Positions 44,361 to 52,882 are shown, numbered from the stretch's first letter. The stretch is DNA of 64,000 nucleotides from Nocardioidaceae bacterium SCSIO 66511 (GCA_023100825.1 CP095846.1:3410001-3474000); one strand, 5' to 3'. Program-made: numbers and translations. Notes: generated from the sequence alone by a model not told the origin.

Positions 44361-44850
44361 TACGACTGCCCGCCTGCCCGGTTCGGTTTCGCTGTCGGCG
44401 TTACGCTTCCTGCGGTGCGGCTACCCGTCTGCCCGATTCCTCGTCGCTGTCGGCTGTCCGTACTGCGTGGGTTCGGAAAAGACGCGGCGACGCGGGAGCC
44501 GCAGCTACCAGGTTGGGTTCGCCGCCGGCTTTCCCGTTGCGGTTGGGCTTTTGCGGGGTCGGTCGGTGGCGCTTTACCAAGTAGACATGGTGAAACTCCA
44601 CTTTGCAGGGCAGGTACGCCGTGCAGAGTGACACGTTGCAGTGCCCGTTGGTATGCCAGCGACTACCGGTACGGACGTGACACCGAAACAAATCTTTACC
44701 CCGATCTCATATCAAGGTGAGGGAGAGCCGCCGAGGATCCTGAGCCGAAGTGGCGGCTCCGCGCGTCGCCGCGTCTTTTGCCCAGACGGAAGGCGAGGTG
44801 AAGCCGACGGCGACGAGGAATCAGGCAATCGGGTAGTCGCACGCCGAAGA
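44361..44850. repeat. Composite inverted-repeat element
   Basis: Arms of about 100 bp, 44405-44510 and 44748-44850, are imperfect inverted copies of each other; the strongest part is 44476-44502 against 44753-44780. The arms contain a family of about 43-bp units with core TACCCG...TGCCCG...TCGCTGTCGGC (44361-44399 and 44417-44459 forward, 44800-44845 reverse). The interior carries repeat copy B. Related units are at 63849-64000. The 524-bp gap 44343-44866 has no convincing gene. Confidence 0.75.
44572..44642 (+). repeat. Dispersed repeat, copy B
   Basis: About 71 bp matching 29734-29803 with ACATGGTGAAACTC (44585-44598) identical. CACTTTGCA (44599-44607) can pair with TGCAGAGTG (44622-44630) around the conserved GCAGGTACGCCG loop. 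Lies inside the composite element. Confidence 0.75.
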
Positions 44851-44866
44851 AACCTGCCCAAAGCAC

Positions 44867-45406
44867 CTACTCATCCACCCAGTCGAGCCCGGCCGCAAGC
44901 GAGACACCGTCGAGGAAGCCGCGGGCGCGCTCGGTGCGCGGGTAGCGGTTCACCAGCTCCCAGAACTCGTCGTCGTGCCCTGGCACCCGCAGATGTGCCA
45001 GCTCATGCATGAGCACGTAGTCGATGACCCACAGCGGCATGCCCTGGAGGCGGCTGGACAACCTGATGGACCGGTCCTCGATCGTGCAGGAGCCCCAGCG
45101 CGCCGTCTGGTTATCGACCCACCGGACCGACTCGGCCTCGCAGGTGCCGTCGAGGTGCCGCACGTTCAGCGCGTCTGCGCGCCGCTGCAGATCAGCATCG
45201 GTGGGCTTGCGTCGTTCCGACTGGCGCTCCAGCCGCTCGAGCATCGTCTCGACCCAACGGCGCTCCTCGGCTCGCGACAGCCGGTCGGGCATCAGGATCA
45301 CGATCGTGTCGCCGTCACGGTACGCAGCAACCGACCGACGGCGGCGCCGACTGCGCCGGATGTCGATCTTGGGCGACGATTCATCGTCTGGTGTCGCGTG
45401 CGTCAC
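44867..45406 (-). CDS. YgjP/DUF45-type metallopeptidase
   Basis: 179-aa protein with the zinc motif HELAHLRVPGHDDEFW (HExxH, about 135-150) and the upstream TARWGSC strand typical of YgjP (M48-like) peptidases. GTG 45406 is chosen because TATCGT (complement of 45413-45418) ends 6 nt before it, implying a leaderless mRNA; the sequence further upstream does not look like this family. Divergent from the TOMM-like gene over 393 bp. Confidence 0.85.
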   Translation of the reverse strand: MTHATPDDESSPKIDIRRSRRRRRSVAAYRDGDTIVILMPDRLSRAEERRWVETMLERLERQSERRKPTDADLQRRADALNVRHLDGTCEAESVRWVDNQTARWGSCTIEDRSIRLSSRLQGMPLWVIDYVLMHELAHLRVPGHDDEFWELVNRYPRTERARGFLDGVSLAAGLDWVDE

Positions 45407-45515
45407 ACTCTCACGATAGAGGTCTGAGCAATCCCGAGGCACAACACGCCGAAACCGTGTCGCATCCACAGTCGTTCGCGCCGACACCGCAGGTCAGACC
45501 CGGGTACCGGCCGTG

Positions 45516-45762
45516 GATCCACATCGAAATCCCCAGCTGTCCACAGGGTGCGCGGGCGCGTCCCACAGGACATCCCCAGCTCTATCCACAGGCGTGGATG
45601 ACGCTTCCCGACCTCCAGTTGACGCCGGTATGTCCCTCGGCATACCGTGCATGCACACGAGGCCTCCGATTCGGCCGAGCGTCCGCAAGGGGAAGGCGGG
45701 CCGCTCGTCACCGGTCGGGGGCCTCGCGGTTTTCCACAGAGCGAATGGCCGATTGTGGAAAT
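45516..45762. other. Cluster of DnaA-box-like sites
   Basis: The 393-bp gap between the YgjP and TOMM-like genes holds several 9-mers close to TT(G/A)TCCACA: GGATCCACA (45516-45524), CTGTCCACA (45537-45545), CTATCCACA (45582-45590), TTTTCCACA (45730-45738) and, on the minus strand, ATTTCCACA (45754-45762). No gene is seen in the gap. Two flank each other at 45730-45762 in opposite orientation. Could be a DnaA-titrating or regulatory locus. Confidence 0.45.
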
Positions 45763-45799
45763 CGGCAGCAGGTACCTCCGCAACCGCCATGCTGACTGC

Positions 45800-46693
45800 A
45801 TGCGCCCTGTACTCCGCCCCGGATTCGACGTCTACCGTCGCGACCGCAATCACCTGCAGTTCGGTACGTCGACCGATGACTGCCTCGTCGTCGAGGACCG
45901 ACCCGGCCTGGTCGGCCTGCTGCGGCTGCTCGACGGTTACCGCGACCTGACGACGGTCGCCCTGCTCGCGTCCGACGGCGTACCCGCGTTGACCGACCCG
46001 CCAGCCGGCCTGATCGCAGCGCTACAGGACGCCGGCATCGTCGTTGACGCCGAACCTTGGGACAACGACGAGCCCGGTCTCGACGCCGAAGCACGTTCCC
46101 TCGCACTTGCCGGCGTAGCAGCGCCGGAGATGCGCGATCGGCTCGTACGCCGCGCACAGTCCTGCGTCGAGTTGCGCGTGGATCCCGCCACGACTGCGCT
46201 CGCCGACTCTGCGACGGCCTGTGTGCGCGACCTCGGCGTCGACGTCGCTTACGCACCCGGCCAGCTCGCGACCGTCGCGCTGGTCATCTCCGCAGGCCCC
46301 GCGGATCGCGCGACCTATGCCGCCTTCAGGCACGAGCGCGTACCGCACCTGGTCGCGGCGGTCGATGGTGCCCGCGTGCAGATCGGGCCGTTCGTCCAAC
46401 CCGCCACGAGCCCGTGCGTCGAGTGCTCGGATCGCCAGCGAGCCGAGTGGGATCCGTGCTGGTCAGCGGTCGTGGCCCAGCTCGGCACTCCACTCGCGCG
46501 CCCTGCCGACCCCTATGCGCTCAGTGCAACGACGCGACAGCTCGCGAGCGCACTCATCGCACACGAGATCGCCGCGTTCTGCGACGAGGTCGAGCCCCGT
46601 ACGGCGTCTCGCACCATCACCCTCGGCCCCGACCTACACGACTGGGAAGAGACCGAGGTTGCGTTCCATCCGCAGTGTCCGTGCAGGCGATGA
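45800..46693 (+). CDS. TOMM leader-binding/cyclodehydratase-like protein
   Basis: 297-aa protein homologous to Rv3196. It resembles the ThiF/cyclodehydratase C-domain group that binds leader peptides of thiazole/oxazole-modified peptides, with zinc-type cysteines in SPCVECSDRQRAEWDPCW and a C-terminal QCPCRR. No YcaO, precursor or dehydrogenase gene is nearby, so a solo role is implied. ATG 45800 is the first credible start; 47 bp separate it from the ABC1 kinase gene. Confidence 0.72.
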   Translation: MRPVLRPGFDVYRRDRNHLQFGTSTDDCLVVEDRPGLVGLLRLLDGYRDLTTVALLASDGVPALTDPPAGLIAALQDAGIVVDAEPWDNDEPGLDAEARSLALAGVAAPEMRDRLVRRAQSCVELRVDPATTALADSATACVRDLGVDVAYAPGQLATVALVISAGPADRATYAAFRHERVPHLVAAVDGARVQIGPFVQPATSPCVECSDRQRAEWDPCWSAVVAQLGTPLARPADPYALSATTRQLASALIAHEIAAFCDEVEPRTASRTITLGPDLHDWEETEVAFHPQCPCRR

Positions 46694-46740
46694 TCCGGAC
46701 CCGCGCAGGGGACGTTGGGCGCCCCCGACACAATGGGGTC

Positions 46741-48093
46741 ATGACGCCGAGCGACCGTTCCGAGGACCCGCCCCACCGTTCGGTACCGCGCAGCACCGCC
46801 GCGCGTACGGCACGACTCGCCCGACTCCCGCTGGGACTCGCAAGTCGGGCGACCGTCGGGTTAGGGCGGCGGCTCTCCGGCACGCCGGCCAGCTCGGTGA
46901 TGACCGATCTGCAGCAGCGCACCGCCGAGCAGATCTTCGAGGTGCTCGGCGACCTCAAGGGCGGTGCGATGAAGTTCGGGCAGACCTTGAGCATCTTCGA
47001 GGCCGCCATGCCCGAGGAGCTGTCCGGGCCGTACCGCGAGACCCTCGCGAAGCTGCAGGACTCCGCTCCCCCGATGCCGGCCGCCACAGTTCACCGCGTG
47101 CTCGCCGATGCGTTCGGGCCCGACTGGCGTACCCGTTTGGTCGAGCTCGACGACGATCCGGCCGCTGCGGCTTCGATCGGCCAGGTCCACCGCGGCAAAT
47201 GGCACGACGGCACCGACGTCGCGGTGAAGGTGCAGTACCCCGGCGCGGGCCCGGCTTTGGAGAGCGACCTCCGCCAGATCGGCCGACTCAGCCGACTGTT
47301 CGGCGTCATCACGCCCGGGCTCGACGTGAAACCGCTCGTGCAGGAGCTCAAGGACCGCGTGGTCGAGGAGCTCGACTACGACCTCGAGGCGCAGGCACAG
47401 CAGGCGTTCGCCGAGGCGTTCGCGGGTGACGAGGCGGTCAAGGTTCCGCGGGTCGTCGACCACGCCACGACCGTGCTGGTGAGCGAGTGGATGGACAGCA
47501 AGTCATCGCTAGCGCGGTTGATCGCCGACGGAAGCAAAGCGGATCGTGATCACTACGGCGCGGCGTACGTACGCTTCCTGTTCGCCGGCCCCGGGCGCAC
47601 CGGCATGCTGCATGCCGACCCGCATCCGGGCAACTTCCGCGTACTCGATGACGGCCGTCTCGGGGTCGTGGACTACGGAGCCGTGGCCCGACTCCCCGAG
47701 GGCGGCCTTCCGGCGGTCGTCGGCCGGCTGCTACGCCACGCCGTCGACGACGACTGGGATGCCGTACGCGACGGTTTGGTCGCCGAGGGATTCATCCGGC
47801 CGGAGACCAAGCTCGACACCGACACGATGCGTGCGTACCTCGCGCCGTTCGTCGAGCCCGCACAGACGCCGACATTCACCTTCAGCCGAGATTGGCTGCG
47901 AGCACAGGCCAACCGGGTGAGCAGCCCTCAGGCGCAAGGCCTCGGCACCGCGCTGAAGATCAACATCCCGCCGTCGTACCTGCTCATCCACCGGGTCTGG
48001 GCAGGCGGGATCGGCGTACTGAGCCAGCTCGGCGCGACCGCGCCGTTTCGAGAGATCCTCGAACAAAGCCTGCCCGGTTTCGACGATTGCTGA
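46741..48093 (+). CDS. ABC1/UbiB atypical kinase family protein
   Basis: 450-aa protein with the family motifs KFGQ (in GGAMKFGQTLSIFE, about 77-90), ASIGQVHRGKW (Ala/Gly-type nucleotide loop), VAVKVQYPG and HADPHPGNF plus DYGAV (about 288-315). Homologue of Rv3197, linked to macrolide resistance in mycobacteria. A possible -10 CACAAT ends 6 nt before the ATG. No membrane helix is clear. Confidence 0.9.
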   Translation: MTPSDRSEDPPHRSVPRSTAARTARLARLPLGLASRATVGLGRRLSGTPASSVMTDLQQRTAEQIFEVLGDLKGGAMKFGQTLSIFEAAMPEELSGPYRETLAKLQDSAPPMPAATVHRVLADAFGPDWRTRLVELDDDPAAAASIGQVHRGKWHDGTDVAVKVQYPGAGPALESDLRQIGRLSRLFGVITPGLDVKPLVQELKDRVVEELDYDLEAQAQQAFAEAFAGDEAVKVPRVVDHATTVLVSEWMDSKSSLARLIADGSKADRDHYGAAYVRFLFAGPGRTGMLHADPHPGNFRVLDDGRLGVVDYGAVARLPEGGLPAVVGRLLRHAVDDDWDAVRDGLVAEGFIRPETKLDTDTMRAYLAPFVEPAQTPTFTFSRDWLRAQANRVSSPQAQGLGTALKINIPPSYLLIHRVWAGGIGVLSQLGATAPFREILEQSLPGFDDC

Positions 48094-48227
48094 ATTTGCA
48101 TTACCGGTACTCGCCCCGGTGGGTCAAGCCGTGGGATTCTGGGTACAGTGTCTGATCGTTGACGACGGGAACCTCCGATCCCGAGCCGCTACCCGGCGGT
48201 GCACACACCAGGGAGGGGACGACGAGC

Positions 48228-49496
48228 GTGGAGCCTCCGAAGGGCGTCCCTCACCGGGTCTACATCCATGTGGGCGCGCCGAAGACCGGCACGACGTTCA
48301 TCGAGCAGGTGCTCTACCACCACCGGCAAGAGCTCGCCGATCACGGCGTGCTGTATCCGGCGGACTACTACGACGAGCACTATCTGGCCGCGGTGGACCT
48401 GCAGGACCTCGCGTTCAACATGGAGCACCGACCCGAGGCGAAGGGCCATTGGGAGAAGGTCGCCTTCCGCGCCCGCGGGTGGCCCGGCATCAGCATCATC
48501 TCGCACGATGTGTTCGCCGGTGCAACGGCCGAACACGCCAGGCGGGCGATCGAGTCACTCGCACCCGCCGAGGTGCACATCGTCTACACGGCCCGAGACC
48601 TTGCCCGTCAGCTGCCGTCTCATTGGCAAGAAGACGTCAAACACGGCGAGATGGCGAGCTTCAACTCCTGGCTCGACGCGTGCCTTCGGCGCGACGACAG
48701 CCGATGGAACCTCCGATGGTTCTGGGGTGTCGAGGACGTCCCGGACGTCCTCACCCGCTGGGCGTCGACGCTGCCGCCGTCGCAGGTTCACGTCGTCACG
48801 GTTCCGCCGGTCGGTGCCGAACGCCACGTACTCTGGGACCGATTCGCCGAGGTGGTCGGACTATCCGACGCCAAGCTCGATCTCGACGTCGTCGCGCATC
48901 CGAACAGCGGCCTGGGTGCCGTCGAGGTCGCCCTCATCCGGCACCTCAACCAGCAACGCGACGAGTCGCTGAGCCAACGCGAGTACGAGCACATCGTCAA
49001 GGGCGCGTTCGCGCACGAGATGCTGTCCGGGCGACCCAATAAGCGTCGCCTGCTCCTGCCCGCGGACCGACTGCCGATCGTGCAGGCGCTCGCCGCCGAA
49101 TGGGTCGAGGCGCTGGAGAAGGCCGAGTACGACATCGTCGGGCCGATCGAGGACCTTCTCCCGCGCGAGGAGGATGTCGGGCCCGACACCATCGACCAGG
49201 TCGATGACGACGAGTTGCTCGAGGCATCGCTGATCTCCGTACGCGAGCTACTCGTCCGGATTCGCGACGAACGACGTGCGGCCGGCGATCTGCTGGAGCA
49301 CAACGCCGATCTCGAGCGCAAGATCGAGGAGCTGTCCTGGCGGGTGTCCGTCGCCGAATGGGCGGTCGAGGAGCATCGCAACCTGCCGCACTGGGAGCGC
49401 GTCAAGCGCACCGTCGTCGAGATCGGTCGCACGAACTCCTCGGTTGGTCGAGCACTCGACGTCTACCGAAAGACGCGCCGGCGACCATCCGGATAG
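48228..49496 (+). CDS. Sulfotransferase-like protein with C-terminal coiled coil
   Basis: 422-aa protein. VGAPKTGTTFIEQVLYHHR (about 13-31) is the PAPS-binding 5'-phosphosulfate loop; YTARDLARQLPSHWQ (about 124-138) fits the 3'-phosphate site. The last 100 residues are acidic, helical and probably coiled coil. Acceptor unknown. GTG 48228 follows GGGAGGGG; a longer in-frame reading lacks such a site. Confidence 0.75.
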   Translation: MEPPKGVPHRVYIHVGAPKTGTTFIEQVLYHHRQELADHGVLYPADYYDEHYLAAVDLQDLAFNMEHRPEAKGHWEKVAFRARGWPGISIISHDVFAGATAEHARRAIESLAPAEVHIVYTARDLARQLPSHWQEDVKHGEMASFNSWLDACLRRDDSRWNLRWFWGVEDVPDVLTRWASTLPPSQVHVVTVPPVGAERHVLWDRFAEVVGLSDAKLDLDVVAHPNSGLGAVEVALIRHLNQQRDESLSQREYEHIVKGAFAHEMLSGRPNKRRLLLPADRLPIVQALAAEWVEALEKAEYDIVGPIEDLLPREEDVGPDTIDQVDDDELLEASLISVRELLVRIRDERRAAGDLLEHNADLERKIEELSWRVSVAEWAVEEHRNLPHWERVKRTVVEIGRTNSSVGRALDVYRKTRRRPSG

Positions 49497-49511
49497 CGGT
49501 CGACAACGCTG

Positions 49512-49676
49512 TCACCACCACTCGCTGTCGAGCCGGCCCTCGATGCTGCGTGCGTTGGCCCGCGTGCACTGGTCGCAGTAGATGCGCGTACGCCCGTTCT
49601 CGACGGCGAACGACCAGGTGAGCGGCAGTACGTCGCCGTCGGCCTGCCGGCCGCAGAAGTCGCAGTAATGGGCCAT
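49512..49676 (-). CDS. Small zinc-ribbon protein (54 aa)
   Basis: 54-aa protein with two CxxC pairs (CDFC near residues 5-8 and CDQC near 34-37) in a treble-clef-like layout, and a C-terminal RLDSEWW. Function unknown; the pattern is common in actinobacteria. TACACT (complement of 49683-49688) ends 6 nt before the ATG, so leaderless. Confidence 0.7.
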   Translation of the reverse strand: MAHYCDFCGRQADGDVLPLTWSFAVENGRTRIYCDQCTRANARSIEGRLDSEWW

Positions 49677-49746
49677 TCCAGGAGTGTAGGAACCCAACGG
49701 CTCACCTGCACCCCGGATCGGCGGTAGGGCACTAACTGTGGAAAAC

Positions 49747-49784
49747 GTTCGGCCCCGGTCCGCTGTCGCGGACCGGGGCCGAAC
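49747..49784 (-). terminator. Strong terminator after the Arg-rich gene
   Basis: A perfect 17-bp stem (49747-49763 with 49768-49784) with a 4-nt loop is followed on the minus strand by GTTTTCC. It closes the whiB7-side transcription unit. Confidence 0.92.
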
Positions 49785-49849
49785 TCGTCAGATAACTCTT
49801 GTGGTCAGATCAACTCGAACCGATGCAAAGCCCCCCGATGGTGGGAAAC

Positions 49850-50014
49850 TCAGATCGCCCGAGCGAGATGAAGACGCGCCCGGTAGGCCGCCTTCTCCGC
49901 ACGACGAGCGAGACGCTTCGCGCGCAGCAACTGGTGCGCACGGCGTTCGTTGCGCGCCTGCTCGAGGCGCTCGCGATACTGCGCGCGCGCCAGATCTTCA
50001 TGCATAGTATGCAT
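49850..50014 (-). CDS. Arg-rich micro-protein (54 aa)
   Basis: 54-aa, strongly basic, helical protein (MHTMHEDLARAQYRERLEQA onward, with at least 13 Arg). The ATG at 50014 is preceded by AGGAG seven bases upstream; a longer in-frame start at 50050 is not. It lies 82 bp downstream of whiB7 in the same direction and before a very strong terminator, so it may belong to the WhiB7 transcript. No family recognised with certainty; small Arg-rich genes at this position recur in actinobacteria from memory. Confidence 0.6.
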   Translation of the reverse strand: MHTMHEDLARAQYRERLEQARNERRAHQLLRAKRLARRAEKAAYRARLHLARAI

Positions 50015-50096
50015 TTCGATGCTCCTGTTGTGAATGTCAGTGGTGTTCATCGTTGGTATGGGCTTTCTCGTTGGAGTTCATTGCTCGACGCGTTCG

Positions 50097-50393
50097 TCAC
50101 GCGGCTACCTCGGTTTTGCGCGGCCGGCCACGTGGACGTTTGCGCGGGATGACCTTTCCCTGTAGGAACAGCTCGCCACCCCATACCCCCCATGGCTCGG
50201 ATCGATCGAGAGCGCCGGCCAGGCATTCCTGGCGGACTGGGCAGTCGAGGCACAAGGCCTTGGCCACCTCCACGTCATGCGGGGTCTCCGCAAAGAACAG
50301 CTCCGGGTCATTGCTTCGGCAAGGAATAGAACGAGCGAGGTCGTCGTCTTCGCTGCCGAGCAGCGCGATCGGATCGAGGACTGTGGTTGTCAT
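50097..50393 (-). CDS. whiB7: WhiB7 antibiotic-resistance regulator
   Basis: 98-aa WhiB protein: cluster cysteines C25, C48, C51, C57; GVWGGEL turn at 69-75; C-terminal AT-hook RKRPRGRPRK (84-93), diagnostic of WhiB7. It activates intrinsic resistance genes on translation stress. ATG follows a perfect AAGGAGGTGAC. The order ABC1 - whiB7 - uvrD2 matches Rv3197-Rv3197A-Rv3198c. Expression appears controlled by its own promoter and a uORF/attenuator leader. Confidence 0.95.
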   Translation of the reverse strand: MTTTVLDPIALLGSEDDDLARSIPCRSNDPELFFAETPHDVEVAKALCLDCPVRQECLAGALDRSEPWGVWGGELFLQGKVIPRKRPRGRPRKTEVAA

Positions 50394-50454
50394 GTCACCT
50401 CCTTCTCGAGAGTTGTCTGACGGTGGGCGATTTTTACGCCCTCGGAAAACACGA

Positions 50455-50487
50455 AGGCCGCGGATCCCGGTGTGGGTTCCGCGGCCT
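50455..50487 (-). terminator. Attenuator hairpin in the whiB7 leader
   Basis: AGGCCGCGGA (50455-50464) pairs perfectly with TCCGCGGCCT (50478-50487); on the minus strand TCGTGTTTTCC follows. It stands between the uORF stop and the whiB7 start, as expected for premature termination relieved when uORF translation stalls. Confidence 0.82.
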
Positions 50488-50514
50488 GGAGTCGCCGATC
50501 TGATCTGAGTTGAT

Positions 50515-50685
50515 CTAGACAGGTGGACTCCAGGTGGTCCCCACGAAATCGCCATCGACACGCACTGCGGCCGGAGCGATCGGGTTGGCGTCACGCACGA
50601 GGGCGCGCAGACCGAGGGCGTCACTGGACATGGCCGTGCCGGCGGACGTTGCGCACTGCGTGGTCTTAAAGATCTTGATGTCCAT
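50515..50685 (-). CDS. whiB7 leader uORF (56 codons)
   Basis: ATG at 50685 follows AGAGGAG and opens 56 codons starting MDIKIFKTTQCATSAG and ending TTWSPPV, stopping 28 bp before the attenuator stem. It is longer than mycobacterial whiB7 uORFs known to me. The terminal Pro-Pro could slow ribosomes. It might be a plain leader peptide or encode a functional small protein. Confidence 0.7.
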   Translation of the reverse strand: MDIKIFKTTQCATSAGTAMSSDALGLRALVRDANPIAPAAVRVDGDFVGTTWSPPV

Positions 50686-50746
50686 GAGACTGCTCCTCTC
50701 TGCTCTCGAGCCCTACCGCACGACGGGACCGCCGCGCGTGCGATGA

Positions 50747-50786
50747 ACACTACGCGCGCCCTGTATCAGGGCGCAAACTATTTTTC
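50747..50786 (-). promoter_or_regulatory. WhiB7-type autoregulated promoter
   Basis: On the minus strand GAAAAATAGT (50777-50786), an A/T-rich box, directly precedes -35 TTGCGC (50771-50776), an 18-bp spacer and -10 TAGTGT (50747-50752). This is the WhiB7 target layout. Predicted start near 50740, giving a leader of about 347 nt. It overlaps the last codons of uvrD2. Confidence 0.85.
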
Positions 50787-52865
50787 GGATTTTTTCGAGG
50801 TTTTCTTGATGATGGCCAGTACGTCGTCGCCGTACCTGTCGATTTTCGCCTTGCCGATGCCCGGGATGCGCGCCAGCGCGGCCGACTCCGCAGGCAAACC
50901 CTCGGCGATCGCGACAAGGGTCGCGTCGGTGAACACACAGAATGCCGGCACCTTCGCCTCACTTGCCTGCTCCATGCGCCACGTGCGCAACTCCTCGAAC
51001 AGCTGCTCGTCATACGTGGCAGGGCATTGGGCGCATCGGCCGATCTTGCGCTCGGCCGCCGAGTCGAGCAGGCCGTTACAGGTACGACAGCGGGCGACAC
51101 CGCGGCGCTGCGAACGCGACTTGCGCGTCGTGCGCTCGGTACGCGAACGTGCTGCGTCCGCAGGCAGTAGCGGATCGAGGAACCTACTCGCCCGGCGTCC
51201 GCCACGCCCGCCGGGCGTACGAGCGGCCGACCAAGACACGGTGAGGAGGCGCCGCGCACGGGTCATGCCGACGTAGAACAACCGGCGCTCCTCCTCGATC
51301 TCCTGAGGCGACTCGGCGTATGTGATCGGCATGGTGCCTTCCTGGATGCCGGCACAGAAGACGGCATCCCATTCGAGGCCCTTTGCGGAGTGCATCGTCG
51401 CCAGCGTGACGCCCTCGGCAACGGGTGCATGCGAGGTGTGCGCACGGCGCTCGAGATCTGCGACGAGTCCGGTCAGGTCGCCGTCGGATGCGGAGTCTGC
51501 GTACTCGATCGCCATCGTGACCAGCGCGTTGAGCGACTCCCATCGATCGCGCACAGAGCCAGCCGTCGTCGGCGCCTGAGCGGTGTAGCCCATCGACGCC
51601 AGGACCGCGACCACGTCGGCGACCAGCTCACCGGTCTCCTGACCTCCCGCACGCGCCGCGCCACGCAGCAGCGTGATTGCCTGCTTCACCTCGGCCCGTT
51701 CGAAGAACCGCTCGACGCCACGGACAACGTACGGAATCTCCCGTGCGGCGAGCGCCTCCTCGTACGCCTCGGACTGGGCGTTGATCCGGAACAGTACGGC
51801 CATCTCGCGTAGCGCAGTGCCGCCGGCATGCAGTTTGTCGATGCGCTCGGCGATCGACTCTGCTTCGGCAACTTCGTCTGCGTGGCCGACGTACTCGACT
51901 TGGGGTCCGTCGTCGGACTGCGACCGCAGGATGACGCCCTCGCGGCTGGCGCGCGCCGAGAACACGGAGTTCGCCGCAGAGACGATCTGCGGAGTAGAAC
52001 GGTAGTTGCGAGTCAGCTCGATGGTCTGCGCGCCGGGATGGTGACGGGAGAAGCTGGTCAGGTGGTCCGGTGACGCGCCCGCGAAGGAGTAGATCGTCTG
52101 CAGGGGGTCGCCGACGACGCAGAGGTCGTCGCGGTCGCCGAGCCACAGATCGAGCAAAGCGGCCTGCAACGGGTTGACGTCCTGGAACTCGTCGACGACC
52201 AACCAGCGGTATTGCGCGCGTACCTGTGCGGCAACGCGTGGGTCGTCGGTGAGTATCGCCGCTGTGCACAGCAGGATGTCTTCCATGTCGATCCGGCCGC
52301 GGTCGCGCTTGACCTCCTCGTACGCGGCGAACACCCGCCCCGATGTCACCGCGTCGAGGCCGGCGACCGAGCGCCCGAACTCCGGCGCCAGCCGCGAGTA
52401 GTCGTCGGGCCGCACGTTGCTCACCTTGGCCCACTCGACCTCGGCGGCGAGGTCGCGGAGCAGCGCGGAGTCGGCATCGACGCGACAGCGGCGTACCGCC
52501 TCGCTGAGCATCGGGATCTTGGACGCGGTCAGCTCCGGAAGCTCGCCTCCGTAGACCTTCGGCCAGAAGTAGCGCGCCTGCCGAAGAGCCGCCGAGTGGA
52601 ACGTACGCGCTTGCACGCCGTCGGCGCCGAGCGTACGGAGGCGGCCGCGCATCTCACCGGCTGCCCGGTTGGTGAAGGTGACGGCCAGCACCTCGGTCGG
52701 CTTGTAGACGCCCGAGACGACGCCGTACGCGATGCGGTGGGTGATCGCACGGGTCTTGCCGGTGCCGGCGCCGGCGAGCACACACACCGGACCGCGCAGC
52801 GCGAGCGCGACCTCGCGTTGCTCGGGATCGAGCGCGTCGAGCAGCTCGTCGGCGGTGAGTGGCAC
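50778..52865 (-). CDS. uvrD2: ATP-dependent DNA helicase UvrD2
   Basis: 695-aa SF1A helicase: Walker A in LAGAGTGKTRAITHR (about 28-42), VDEFQDVNP (motif II), YRSTPQIV (motif IV) and VTFT/MTRARRLL motifs, then a four-Cys zinc module (CRTC...CAQC, about 595-618) and a C-terminal HRDC domain, the UvrD2 signature. GTG 52865 follows AGGAGGG; a longer reading crosses the mrx1 promoter. In mycobacteria UvrD2 is essential. Confidence 0.94.
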   Translation of the reverse strand: MPLTADELLDALDPEQREVALALRGPVCVLAGAGTGKTRAITHRIAYGVVSGVYKPTEVLAVTFTNRAAGEMRGRLRTLGADGVQARTFHSAALRQARYFWPKVYGGELPELTASKIPMLSEAVRRCRVDADSALLRDLAAEVEWAKVSNVRPDDYSRLAPEFGRSVAGLDAVTSGRVFAAYEEVKRDRGRIDMEDILLCTAAILTDDPRVAAQVRAQYRWLVVDEFQDVNPLQAALLDLWLGDRDDLCVVGDPLQTIYSFAGASPDHLTSFSRHHPGAQTIELTRNYRSTPQIVSAANSVFSARASREGVILRSQSDDGPQVEYVGHADEVAEAESIAERIDKLHAGGTALREMAVLFRINAQSEAYEEALAAREIPYVVRGVERFFERAEVKQAITLLRGAARAGGQETGELVADVVAVLASMGYTAQAPTTAGSVRDRWESLNALVTMAIEYADSASDGDLTGLVADLERRAHTSHAPVAEGVTLATMHSAKGLEWDAVFCAGIQEGTMPITYAESPQEIEEERRLFYVGMTRARRLLTVSWSAARTPGGRGGRRASRFLDPLLPADAARSRTERTTRKSRSQRRGVARCRTCNGLLDSAAERKIGRCAQCPATYDEQLFEELRTWRMEQASEAKVPAFCVFTDATLVAIAEGLPAESAALARIPGIGKAKIDRYGDDVLAIIKKTSKKSEK

Positions 52866-52882
52866 GGGTCTCGCCCTCCTCG

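Noticed and set aside
44401..44691. A 96-codon minus-strand frame in the composite repeat
   Set aside because: It consists of repeat sequence, has no ribosome site, and only the stretch shared with copy A is similar; kept as a repeat, not a gene.
45800..46693. A complete TOMM (thiazole/oxazole peptide) biosynthetic cluster
   Set aside because: Only a leader-binding-like protein is present; no YcaO cyclodehydratase, dehydrogenase or precursor gene is nearby, and the conserved ABC1/whiB7 context points to another role.
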